From Siniperca chuatsi (taxonomy: Eukaryota > Chordata > Actinopteri > Centrarchiformes > Sinipercidae), in NCBI RefSeq assembly GCF_020085105.1, contig NC_058043.1, positions 19,334,667 to 19,398,666 of the forward strand: a DNA stretch of 64,000 bases, read 5' to 3'. The position numbers were made by a program, and so were the translations under genes. The notes under the pieces were generated by a model that saw only the letters and a program-made list of their open reading frames with translations, searched no databases and was not told where the DNA came from. Positions 1 to 11,852 of this stretch are shown here, piece after piece; position 1 is the first letter of the stretch; each line of letters starts with the position of its first letter.

Positions 1-154
1 CATCAACTAGCTTCGTGTGTCATATCGTTACAAGCTCGAGGGGAGTCTCATAAGTGCATCGACTCCTGCGGCCGTACTGTCCCCTCGGAGAGGTCACATT
101 CAATTGTTGCTACGCTGCGGTGTTAGCATTGGTGTTGCCGGGGAGGTGGAGGTG

Positions 155-956
155 GCGTGAGCCGTCACTTGCGAAAACCCGGTCCAGCCAGATTGGAGTT
201 TGATGCGCGTCTATTCGCGCTGTTACGGTACAGGTGCTTCGAGCGGCCAAAAGTGACGAATCACTCATTACAGCAATAATGTCTCGCCGTGGATGAATTA
301 TATATCTTTATTTCTCACATTATAATGTGATAAAACCGTTTCCTTAATAGAAAATTAAAGGGAAAGTCAGCTAAAATGACATTATACCATTAATAAATTC
401 CTCATATTTGTCATTTTAAATGACAGTTAAAATATGAGGAAATTATGAATGGTAATGTAATTTGAGCTAACTTTAACCAAAACTTAAAGGAACAGGATTC
501 CATTGAAAATTTCAGTCAACGTCTAAAGGAAAAAAAATATTGACTGTGTTGTGATGTCATTTGAGCTGACTTTCCCTTTAAAATGAAATGGATATAGTCG
601 GGGTCATCCTGCACAGGAATCCATTGAAACTTTTGTCACCTATTATGACTTTATGACAGGTCAAAGATGAATATTTGATGATATTGTAACTTTTGAGCTC
701 CCTTTCTAAATAAGAAACAGTACAGTAGATTCACTTTGAGTAATTCTATTATAATTGGATTTCATATAGTGTGCAATATAATGTCGTTTTTACTTGAAAT
801 ATCAAATCTGATTAATTATTGCTGAAATACGGGTCTATCTTAGTATTTTTGGCCACTCCAAGCACCCGTACCATAACACAACGAATAGACGCGCATCGTC
901 TCAAAATCCAAGCGGCGGCTGGCTAGACCGGGTTTTCGCAAACGACGCCTCATTTG
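155..956. repeat. Foldback-type inverted-repeat element upstream of larp4
   Basis: Two arms of about 100 bp face each other at roughly 155-257 and 838-956. They share blocks such as ttgcgaaaacccggt and gatgcgcgtctattcg in opposite orientation, with point differences and a small indel. The roughly 580-bp interior holds a second, nested palindrome (about 360-475). A further inverted copy of its aaagggaaagtcagct block lies near 555-585 and a weaker one near 680-710. No coding potential is visible. This looks like an old non-autonomous foldback or MITE element. I could not assign a family, and I see no clean target-site duplication. Confidence 0.6.
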
Positions 957-1368
957 ACTTGGCCGCAGTTTGGACTGCAAGGCAGACAGAGGACGCAGCT
1001 GTCACATACTGGATGAGCGGTGCCTCGAAGCTGAATTGCGGGATGAGGAATTGAGCTGAGGAACATATTTCGTCAAATGGGAAACGTTTTTACTAAAAAC
1101 AGTCGTTAGTGTTATAAATTAGAAGCTTTCAAAGTTGTGGTCCGCGCAGAGTTGACGCACCGTTTGGACTGGAGCACATTCGGCTGTTTGAATAACGTTA
1201 CCGCGGAGACGGTAGTTAAGCGGAGAAAGCGACGAAGGGCCACTCTAAATAAGTGCGGCCAAAAATTTATAAGAGTTAAATCCTTCGCAGGAGAATAAAA
1301 CCAACAGGGAAATTAAATTCTTCGGAGCTGAAGAGGACATCATAAGAAGGCGAGGATCAAAGCAGCAT
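957..1368 (+). promoter_or_regulatory. larp4: larp4 proximal promoter, 5' UTR and exon 1
   Basis: This single-copy, moderately GC-rich stretch lies between the foldback element and the start codon. Exon 1 ends exactly after ATG (1366-1368), followed by the donor gtgagt, so the initiator Met is the only residue coded by exon 1. The transcription start cannot be placed from sequence, and no TATA box stands out. Confidence 0.6.
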
Positions 1369-4300
1369 GGTGAGTTTTGGGCCTGGAAAGGGGCACGCTA
1401 GCTAACATGCGACAACCTGTTTGCGTCCTTCATCCCGTTTGACTCGTTCTGTCTAAAGCTCGACCAAACTGCTTTACTCTGCTATAGTGACTTTACACTT
1501 TAACTAGTTAGTTCTGAGCATTAACCCTGACTATGCCTTTTATTATTTACACGGACAGTTATTTGTGTGTTATTGTCAACCTGTCGAATAAATTATCTTA
1601 AGTTAAGGGTTGTAAAGAAAGACCGCTTCCAACTGGTCTGCTAGTAAGTTAAACTTAAGCTAGTTAGCTAAAGACAGTTATTTATGGTGTCCTAGTCAAA
1701 ATATGGAGCCACATCACACACGCATACCCTACCAACCACAGACTTATAAAATAGCTACCAACACGTGTTACAGAACATGTTGAATTGGGGAATACTGTGA
1801 CATCTCGCTCCATTAAGTTGCACTAAACGTAACTTGGGCTATATTTTAATTCCCTTACGCTCCATGAGTAACGTGAGTAACCACTACACGTGATTTGAGT
1901 TTAATGTTAGCTGTTACACAAATGTAGCTAAATAACGTTAGCTATCAGAGTTCCGTGATAAAGGTCATGGCTATGCGCTGCGGAGATGTCAACTTTTGAA
2001 AGGCGATCGATGCGGGGATGATTTAACTTAGTAATCAATTAACCACAAACGCCCTGTATCCAGAATCAGCAATACTTAATCATACTTAAAGAGAAACGAA
2101 TGTCGTCGCCTGTTTTAAGTTGCATGGGCATCTCCCGGCACCATGTGCTCTTTCTTCCTGACCCCCAAAGTAAAGCTACTTTGCTTCGCTGCAAACCCAG
2201 AGCCGCTGAATTGTAACTACATTTTGGACAGCAGACAGGTTGGACTGAAAGGTTGAGAGACATTCGTGTAGTGGTTTAGCATCAATGATGGAAGCACACT
2301 CTAGGTTTTGCAATGGATGACAGGTCAAAATGCCTCGTTAAAGTCACGCTGAAGCTCAGAGGCGGATTTACGTCATGTATGGTTACACATGACCATTTGA
2401 GAGGCGGGGTAAAGTGATAAAGTAGCCAATGAAAACTCAAGCTCGGGTGGTTTGTTTGTGTGTGAAGAGCTGAGGCCTTGCAAAGACAGAAAAGAAGGAT
2501 TACAGGATCTCTTATGAACTAGCTTCATTCATTGGATTGGCTATGATTATATTCGATTATTTTCAGGTTTGATGTTGAGTAGTAGTAACTTAAAGGCATG
2601 CGTGGCTTACAACATGTAAAAACTGCTTTCATACCTTATTCATTACTTAGTAATTGCATGCTGATGATTCCTGAGTTTCCTACTGGCTTTTTTATTTTTA
2701 TAAATAACAACAACAATAATAATAATAATAATATAATAAACTTTATTTATAGAGCACTTATCAAAACAAAGTACAAAGTACTTCACAGAGAGAGAAATAA
2801 AATACCACAGTGAATGATGAAATACATAAAGACAGCCTGAGTAAGATCAGGATATGCTTTCCAATTTAAAAAATGCTTTTTGGGAAGAGACTTAAGACAC
2901 TGACTCTGACAACCTAATTTCTTCAGGCAAATTGTCGGGGCCCTGATGGCAAAAGCTCTGTCCCCCGTTGTTTTCATTCTGGATACAGGAACAGACAGAA
3001 GACCCCTGCCCGAAGATCTCAAACTACGTGAAGGTTTATAAGGGATTAAAAGGCCTAAAATATAAGCATACTAAGGTCAGTGGGCTTGACAGGGAGGTAC
3101 AACTGTGTGTCATCCGCATAACAATGAAAAGAAATCCCACGTCTACGGATGACATCACCCAAGGGGAGCATATATAAGGAGAACAGTATTGGTCCCAGAA
3201 TTGAACCTTGAGGCTCATCATACTTGATATGGGAACACAATGACATGAAGTTATTAATGGCGACACAGAATTTCCTATTGGACAAATAACATGAGAACCA
3301 GTCTAGTGCAGTGCCAGATATGCCCACCCAGTGCCTCAGTCTGTCGAGAAGAATGCCATGGTCAATATTGTCAAAGGCAGCAGTTAGGTCCAGCAGCACA
3401 AGAATTGAGCACATGCCTGCGTTGGCATTCATTAAAAGGTCATTGGTGACTTTGAGAAGGGCTGTCTCAGTGCTGTGGTGCTGACAAAAACCAGATTGGA
3501 ACTTTTCAAAGGTACTATTATTTTCCACAACATCAAGAAACTGCTTAGAAACAATTTTTTCGAGAACCTCGGAATTAAAAGGACGATAGTTATCTGGGAG
3601 GGTGGGATCAAGCCCAGGTTTTTTAGGGCTAGTTGGACACAAGCAGTTTTAAAGTAATCTGGGACGCAGCCAGTAGACAGCAAGCTGTTCAAAATAGATA
3701 GCAAATGGGGCGCAATACAATCCATAACTTCCAATAAAAAGCTAGTTTGGATTATTTCCAGAGGGCTGGAGGATGCTGCTCTCATAAGAGACATGATGTC
3801 TGTGAGTTCAGAAATCATGTTCAGTTTTATTCTGCAGAATTTGCCCTTGTTCCAAAGGTTTTTCTCAAATTTTTGAGTGACTGATGATAAACAAATTATC
3901 TTGTCTGAAGGCTGGACTTTTAATTTACCTGGAGTCGTGGAAAGCATACACATAAGCGGTGATTCGCAAAAGACTTCTGTATTTGATTATTTGTTCTATG
4001 TAGTAGGAAGGTGCTTTTGCAAATATGTTCTGTTTGCCTGTTAGTACTTTATACACTACACCACTTGGCAGTTTCACACTACACACTACTACACATGATG
4101 ATCTGTTTTTTAAAATGTCCAACAGACACCTGTTCTTCCTCCACAGTTCTACCGGTCTGGTAGTCCTGGTTCCACTTTTGGAAACTAAACAGTTTTGAAA
4201 ACCAATCTCCGCATGTCTGACATCACTTGCAGGATCAAAATACTGCTATCCTGCTCACACTGTTGTGTTTCCTGTAACCTACTGTGTAAGGTGTGTACTC

Positions 4301-7300
4301 AAAACTATTTTCTGTAACTCACAGTATATTCTTAAAATCATGCAGGTTACCACAAAGGGAGCTGGCCTGAACCCCAATGCTAAAGTGTGGCAGGAGATCC
4401 CTGCCCACCAGAATGACATCCCAGAGGAGACGGAGGATTCTCCTTGGCTGCTGACCTACCCTCCTCCCGCTCAGATGACCGATGGTATGAATTTATTCAC
4501 TTCTGTGTGCAGAGAATGTTTTCTAACTTGAGGATTTCTACATTTTCTCCTCACGTAAATCTGTCGTTAACGTAAACCAAACCCTTGCACTTACAGCACT
4601 AAAGTATGGGGATAGTCTATGTGTGACACGTATAGACATGTATAGTATTTATTGAACGTTTCCAAGATAATTACACAAAGACATGGTATTTAAGGAAATC
4701 GTTGTAACTGTAAAGACAAAGCATGACAAAGCTTGTTTAGCGCATTTAGATGATGTTGTCTAAACATGACAGTTATTTAACAACCATTTTCTTACTGCTT
4801 GCCTCCTCTATCTTAGGTTACTCAGACATTCCCTCTTCAGGGGGAAAAGGATATGACACTGAATATCCTGACAGCACTGCTGATTATGTCCCTGTATCCA
4901 CAGAGGGCATTGTGAATGGCACAGACCACCCTGACTTGAGGTATTTAGCCTTTGATCCACAATGCGAATCAGCCATAGATGATGTTACTAAGCAACAACC
5001 AATGTCTGAGGAGAACCTAAGAGAGTCTTTGAAGAAACAGCTCGAGTTCTGCTTTTGTAGGTGAGTAGTGTAGCAATGTACAAAGTCCTTTTTTTTTTAT
5101 ACAAGTTGCTACTGTTTCCAGTGTTAATTCCAGTTTTTTTTTACACTGATACTTTTTTATACTTTATTGCACTAGCTGGAGCATATTTATGTATGTGTGA
5201 ATACAGCTACAAGAACAGCATCAGTAATGAATAATTGAATTGACTTGGGATATGTTTCATAACTGCATAGAACAAGCTATTTAATCAATGGAGTATTTTA
5301 GTATATACTGAAGTGCACTCGTTAAGGGGTATGAATCAATGGCCTAACCGCCATTAATGGAATTTAATTCTTCAATTTGGCAATTTGATTTGATTTTCAT
5401 TTTTAATAACAATTAGTCTAAACCAAGCGGTTTCTATCTTAGGCTATCAGTCTTTTCCTACAAGGTGAAACATAGACAGAAAAATTATGTTTTGGGCATG
5501 ACTTTGGGCTTAGCTGTAAAGGTCTGAAGCAATTCCTGTATGATGAATAGAAGAATTGATTAAATCTTGTTCTAATGTTGTGAGATGGAAGTCTTCAAAA
5601 TTATTCTTTTAGTGTGGCAGACCTGGTTGACAAGGTGTAGAACAAAGACATTTTGAATGATGTTTTTAGTCCAATGTTGTTTTGGGTGTTTGCAGAGAGA
5701 ACCTATCAAAGGACCTGTACCTGGTATCCCAGATGGATAGTGATCAGTTTGTTCCCATCTGGACCATTGCTTGCATGGAGGACATCAAAGCCCTTACCAC
5801 TGACATGGACCTCATTCTGGATGTACTGCGAGGTACCTGAGCTGCTGTTCTCCCTGTATTTGTGAGAAATGCTTGCAGATTCACTGACACTTTAGTTTAC
5901 AGACTGAAACTAAAATACTCACTTATTACTACTTATTTATAACAAGTGGAATGTGGTTTGTTTGAACAATGCACGCTTTGAAGCTGGAGTGCGAAACCTT
6001 TGTCTCCCCCTTCTGGCAGTGAGAGTAATTACACAAACACTCTTCAACACATGCTTATGACGTATGCCTACAGTGAACTCACCCAGGCTCGTGTTCAGAA
6101 ATAGTTACAAAAATACAGAGAAATTTCTCATCATCATTTCGCATCATTACCAGTGCACCAGCGTGGGAATGTCGCCACAGACACCATATTTAAAAACTCA
6201 GTATACTGCCAAATACAGAGAGATTTACCTGGCGGTGATAGGCTTAGTCAGCATTGTGTGAACTTGTTTGGCAAAGGGTTGAACGTAACGGCTGTAAAAG
6301 TCCTGCACTTAAGTGAAGGGTCTCCTGCAGTTGTTAATTGTAGAGGTTCCCTGTCCCAGTTGAGTAAGTGACCACCTTAACTAAGAGTATAAGAAATTGA
6401 AGCACTGAACGATTATTTCAAACTGCAAAAGCCATACATGTAATATGTGAGGCTATTGTTTAGAGCGGTCACCTAGTAAACTGTTCACAACAGAGGAGAT
6501 GGTGTCAGGATCCACCCGAGTCACCAGTAACAATGAAATGTAGTACAGTTGTATGCAAAAGTTTAGGAACCCCTGACAATCTCCATGATTTTCATTTATA
6601 AATATTTGGGTGTTTGGATCAGCAATTTCATTTTGATCTATCAAATAACTGAAGGACACAGTAATATTTCAGTAGTGAAATGAGGTTTATTGGATTAACA
6701 GAAAATGTGCAATATGCATCAAAACGAAATTAGACAGGTGCATAAATTTGGGCACCCTTGTCATTTTGTTGATTTGAATACCTGTAACTACTTAGCACTG
6801 ATTATTTGGAACACACAATTGGTTTGGTGAGCTCATTAAGCCTTGAACTTCATAGACAGGTGCATCCAATCATGAGAAAAGGTATTTAAGGTGGCCAATT
6901 GAAAGTTGTTGTTCTCTTTGACTCTCCTCTGAAGAGTGGCAACATGGGGGCCTCAAAACAACTCTCAAATGACCTGAAAAAAAAGATTGTTCTACATTAT
7001 GGTTTAGGGGGAGGCTACAAAAAGTTATCGCAGAAATATAAGCTGTCAGTGTCCACTGTGAGGAACATAGTGAGGAAATGGAGGGCCACAGGCACAGTTC
7101 TTGTTCAGGCCAGAAGTGGCAGGCCACATAAAATATTGGAGAGGCAAAGGCGAAGGATGGTGAGAACAGTCAAAAACAGCCCACAGACCAGCTCCAAAGA
7201 CCTACAACATCAACTTGCTGCAGATGGTGTCACTGTGCATCGTTCAACAATTCAGTGCACTTTGCACAAGGAGAAGCTGTATGGGAGAGTGATGCGAAAG

Positions 7301-10300
7301 AAGCCTTTTCTGCACACACGCCACAAACGGAGTCGCTTGAGGTATGCAAACACACACTTGAACAAGCCAGCTTCATTTTGGAATAAGGTGCTGTGGACTG
7401 ATGAAACAAAGATTGAGTTATTTGGTCATAACAAGGGGCGTTATGCATGGCGGCAAAAGAACACAACGTTCCAAAAAAAACACTTGCTACCCACAGTAAA
7501 TTTGGTGGAGGTTCCATCATGCTGTGGGGTTGTGTGGCCAGTGCCGGTACTGGGAATCTGGTTAAAGTTGAGGGTCACATGGATTCCACTCAATATCAGC
7601 AGATTTCTTGAAAATAATGTTGAGGAATCAGTCACAAAGTTGAAGTTATGCCAGGGCTGGATATTTCAACAAGACAACGACCCAAAACACTGCTCAAAAT
7701 CTACTCTGGCCTTTATGCAGAGGAACAAGTACAATGTTCTGGAATGGCCATCCCAGTCCCCAGACCTGAATATCATTGAACATCTGTGGGGTGATTTGAA
7801 GCGGGCTGTCCATGCTCGGCAACCATCAAACCTAACTGAACTGGAGATGTTTTGTAAGGAGGAATGGTCCAAAATACATTCATCCAGAATCCAGACACTC
7901 ATTACAGGCTATAGGAAGCGTCTAGAGGCTGTTATTTCTGCTAAAGGAGGCTCTAATAAATATTGATGTGATTTTTCTGTTGGGGTGCCCAAATTTATGC
8001 ACCTGTCTAATTTCGTTTTGATGCATATTGCACATTTTCTGTTAATCCAATAAATCTCATTTCACTACTGAAATATTACTGTGTCCTTCAGTTATTTGAT
8101 AGATCAAAATGAAATTGCTGATCCAAACACCCAAATATTTATAAATGAAAATCATGGAAATTGTCAGGGGTTCCTAAACTTTTGCATACAACTGTATGTC
8201 ACTGCTAAGATCCCCACCACAGTGGGTTTCTGCTGATGGGCAGAGTTGTTTTTATTTTATTTTATTTTTTTGGCCGTTGTGTCTGTATAAAGTGAGGAGC
8301 ACGTTATTGCCTGTGATGCTTATCACTTCTGCTAACATTCATGTTTTTTTTAATCATAGTTCTCCTGACCAGGGTTTGGTTGTGTTGATAAGGACACTGA
8401 GATGGTGAAAACAATTATATTTAGGTTGTGTCTTTGTTACAGCGTCTCCCATGGTGCAAGTTGATGAAACTGGCGAGAAGGTTCGGCCAAACCACAGTCG
8501 CTGCATCATTATTCTGAGAGAGGTCCCAGAGACTACACCAGTTGAGGTAAAGAAAGTTCCATACTGCATACTAAGCACAGTCCTCCACAGCACAACCCCC
8601 ATCTCACTGAACAGTAAGTCCTACAAATGAGGTGCTGACACATGCTTGTGCTTGCTAACACTGTGGTCAGACAAAGCTGCTGATAAGAAGTTAGTTACAG
8701 TGACGCACTACACCTGCGTGTAGGTACTTGATGTTAAAACTTTGGATTCATTTGTTGTAGTGGGTATACCATGCCTCATTGACATCTTATCACACACGTG
8801 CAGGGTGGCCTGTGGGGAGATGTTGTATGAGTTCAGTGTTGGAGGCAGAAATGTGTAACCTGTGCCTTGCATCTCTTTCACAGGAAGTGGAGGCTCTTTT
8901 TAAGAGTGACAACTGTCCAAAAGTGTTAAGTGCTGAGTTTGCACACAACAGCAACTGGTACATAACATTTCGGTCAGATATGGATGCACTACAGGTACAT
9001 CTCCGCATTAATAAAGGGCTTATTTTTGACCAACATGCTGTATAATCCTGAAGTTAAAATACAGTTATATTTTTGGTTGAATGCTTACTTTATATTAGTA
9101 TGCCATAAATCATTTCCTATGTATATCAAAAATGTACAAGTGACAAGTTTAGTTATAAGCACTGGATATTACACTAGTGCTCTGGGGGTGGGGGGGCTTT
9201 TATTTAATTAATCATTTTACATTAAATAAATAAATATTCACAATATTTTTTTTTTCCTTTGTTTCTTTCTGTCCTCAGGCTTACAGATACCTAAGAGAGG
9301 AAGTGAAAATGTTCCAGGGAAAACCAATCATGGTGAGTTCTGTCACTGAATTGCATAACCAGTAATTGACTTTATTTAGTACGCTACTGAGTAGAGTTTT
9401 AATCACTACTTCTTATTGGTTCTAATTTAGACAGTAGTATGGAACTCAGCCAGCCTTGTTACACAAGACTAGTTGTGCTGTCAGCTGTCACACCACTACT
9501 CTCTTGGCTAGGCTGTTTGGCTAAGCCGTAGCCTCAGGAGTGACCTTGGGATTTGTGTGTACAGAGACTTGATAAGTAAGGAGGTGTTTGTCCGAACTGT
9601 TGCACACCCATATCTCCAGACAGTTTGATTGCCCTTCTTATCACAATGTGACATTTACCTTTGCATTTCAGGTATCTAATACATACCTTTTCAGCTGGAC
9701 TTTGATTTGACCTTGTGTGCCCTTTTTCCCTTGATAAAACAAATGAGGCTGTGATGTATTAACAGTCCAGTTTAAACCCCAGTGATGATCAGTATCGCGC
9801 TTGGAAGGACCCATATGCACTGTGGATGGCTGGGAAGAACTTTTATCTGTAGCTCTCTATCAATCTGCTGTATCGCTGCTTCTACACTCTCCCTCTACTC
9901 CCCCCCCCCACTCCCTTCACCTTTCTTTCTTCTTGTCGGTGCAGTGTTTTATGGCCTAATGACCGTGAGTTTATGAGATCTGAGGGGACTAACGGATGAT
10001 AGAGCTATGTCACTACTCATCATAGGTACAGTGGAGGTGTCCATCTTCACTGCTAGCATACATACCTGATTGTCTTCTTTCCCTTTCTCCCCCTCCAGGC
10101 CCGCATCAAGGCCATTAACACATTCTTTGGTAAGAACGGCTTCCACAGTGTGGACTCAAGCGTGTATAGTCAACATGCCCAACCACAGGCTCAGTATGGC
10201 TCCCCAGTCTACATGCAGCAGGTGTACAGCCCTCAGCAGCAGTACCCTGTATACCCTGTGGTGTCTCCCTCCTGGAACCCTTCCATCATGCCTTACTTTG

Positions 10301-11816
10301 AAACACCCCTGGTGAGAACCTGAATGTATTGTTCAGAATGTCTCTTAAAAGAAATTTACAAGTTATTTTTGTCCAGAATAATTTAGGTTTAACACTGTCA
10401 AAATAATATTGTCATGGTAGTCATAGCAGTGTCTATTGCAATTGATATTCTCAACTTCAGCCCCTATACAGATGTATTGTTCAGAACATCAGAAATTTTT
10501 TCTGGAGTAGTCTAATTAGATTTTCTGCTGCCGTTGTGATATCCAGGCACCTTTCCCAAATGGTGGATTAATGAATGGTTACAGCCGTCCTGGGAACTAC
10601 AAAGGAAACTCAAGCTCCATCAACGGCCATCGACCCATGAGCAGAAATCGGTAGGTGCAAGTCATGATGACACGATAACTCCCTCATTCATAAGTTGAAT
10701 CTTATTTATCTCTTTCATGAAATATATATCACATTTGAAGCATATAGGGTATTTATTTGCCTCGCCCTCTCTCACAGTCTCTACCTAAATTGCAGAAAGA
10801 CTCAACACGTGTGCTAGGATGTGATTTTATATCACTTTAAACAAATCACAAATGCTCTTGCCATTTTATTTAGCACATGTAAAGCCATTGAAGTTAAAAG
10901 CCATTGAAAATTGATGTAATTAATACATTTAAGATGTTTGAGTTGTACTGGTTTAGATATCCTTTGTTTGAATTTGGTTCACATGTTTGGAAGAAGTATG
11001 TAACAAATTATTTTCCATTTATGGGGGGGGGGGGGGAAGCAAATTCTTTTATTAAAAACTATTTACAGTTGAAAATACTTGTTCACCTTATCGTTTTAGA
11101 GATGCATGACCTTTAGAAACTAAATAAATACAGTCACAGTTAACTCTGACCCATGCCATTCATTTACGCTAATTCTGATCAAACTGTCACAAGCCTTTAC
11201 ACCCACCATCATAATGTGTTTACCCTCTAATAAGTAACTGATTATACTTGCACAACCCCCTGTATCAAAATGTACTTTTTCATGGTAGAGCTGAAATTCA
11301 GTTTGTGTGTCCTTTTGTGTATGCCCAGAAACCATGTTAAGAGTCACCCTAGGCCTGGAGACGTGCCCCCTTCTTCTTCATTGGCTCCAGGGACCCTGAT
11401 AGATGGATGGTCTGGTCCCTTGAGTCCACAACCCCTCCAGACATCAGGGACACCGGCAAGCACCACTTCAGCGACAGTCTCTCTGCTCTCTTACAGCCTT
11501 AAAGACACTTCTCCACAGGCCACCGTACCCAGTGGATATCTGAGTGGGTCTGGACGGGGCAGGTGAGGGAATATTATCCTGCTTATTAACACTATGGAGA
11601 TCAAGATTAACAACCAAAATGTGACAGATATTGAGGTGTATGTTATGTGGTGGGGATAATTTTCTGTTTTTGTTTCTTGTCCTGTCACTTTCTGTTCACA
11701 TCTTGTCTCAAAGTTACATTGTCTAGACTTTACAGTTATTGGAAACAGCTTTTTGACTTTGTCAAAAAGTCAATCAGTTCCAGGGATATACAAGCCATTG
11801 CATTCTTTGTGGTGGT

Positions 11817-11852
<36 letters not shown>

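Larger units (their letters stand above)
1369..4345 (+). other. larp4: larp4 intron 1
   Basis: This intron of about 3 kb separates the ATG-only exon 1 from exon 2. The first 1.3 kb is non-repetitive with nothing recognisable. The rest is mostly the decayed L2 LINE listed separately. No additional exon or RNA gene was seen. Confidence 0.8.
6546..8194 (+). mobile_element. Tc1-like transposon with 212-bp inverted repeats
   Basis: This 1649-bp element lies in larp4 intron 4. The TIRs, 6546-6757 and 7983-8194, start cagttgtatgcaaaag and differ at only two positions over 212 bp. A TA duplication flanks the element (6544-6545 and 8195-8196), the signature of Tc1/mariner integration. It encodes a DD34E transposase. 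Near-identity of the arms suggests a fairly recent insertion. The transposase has internal frame damage, so the copy is probably not autonomous. Confidence 0.95.

Noticed and set aside
9900..9945. C-rich run resembling an unusual polypyrimidine tract
   Set aside because: The adjacent sequence (tgcagtgttttatggcc) does not continue LARP4 and would break the phase; the real exon 8 begins at 10099.
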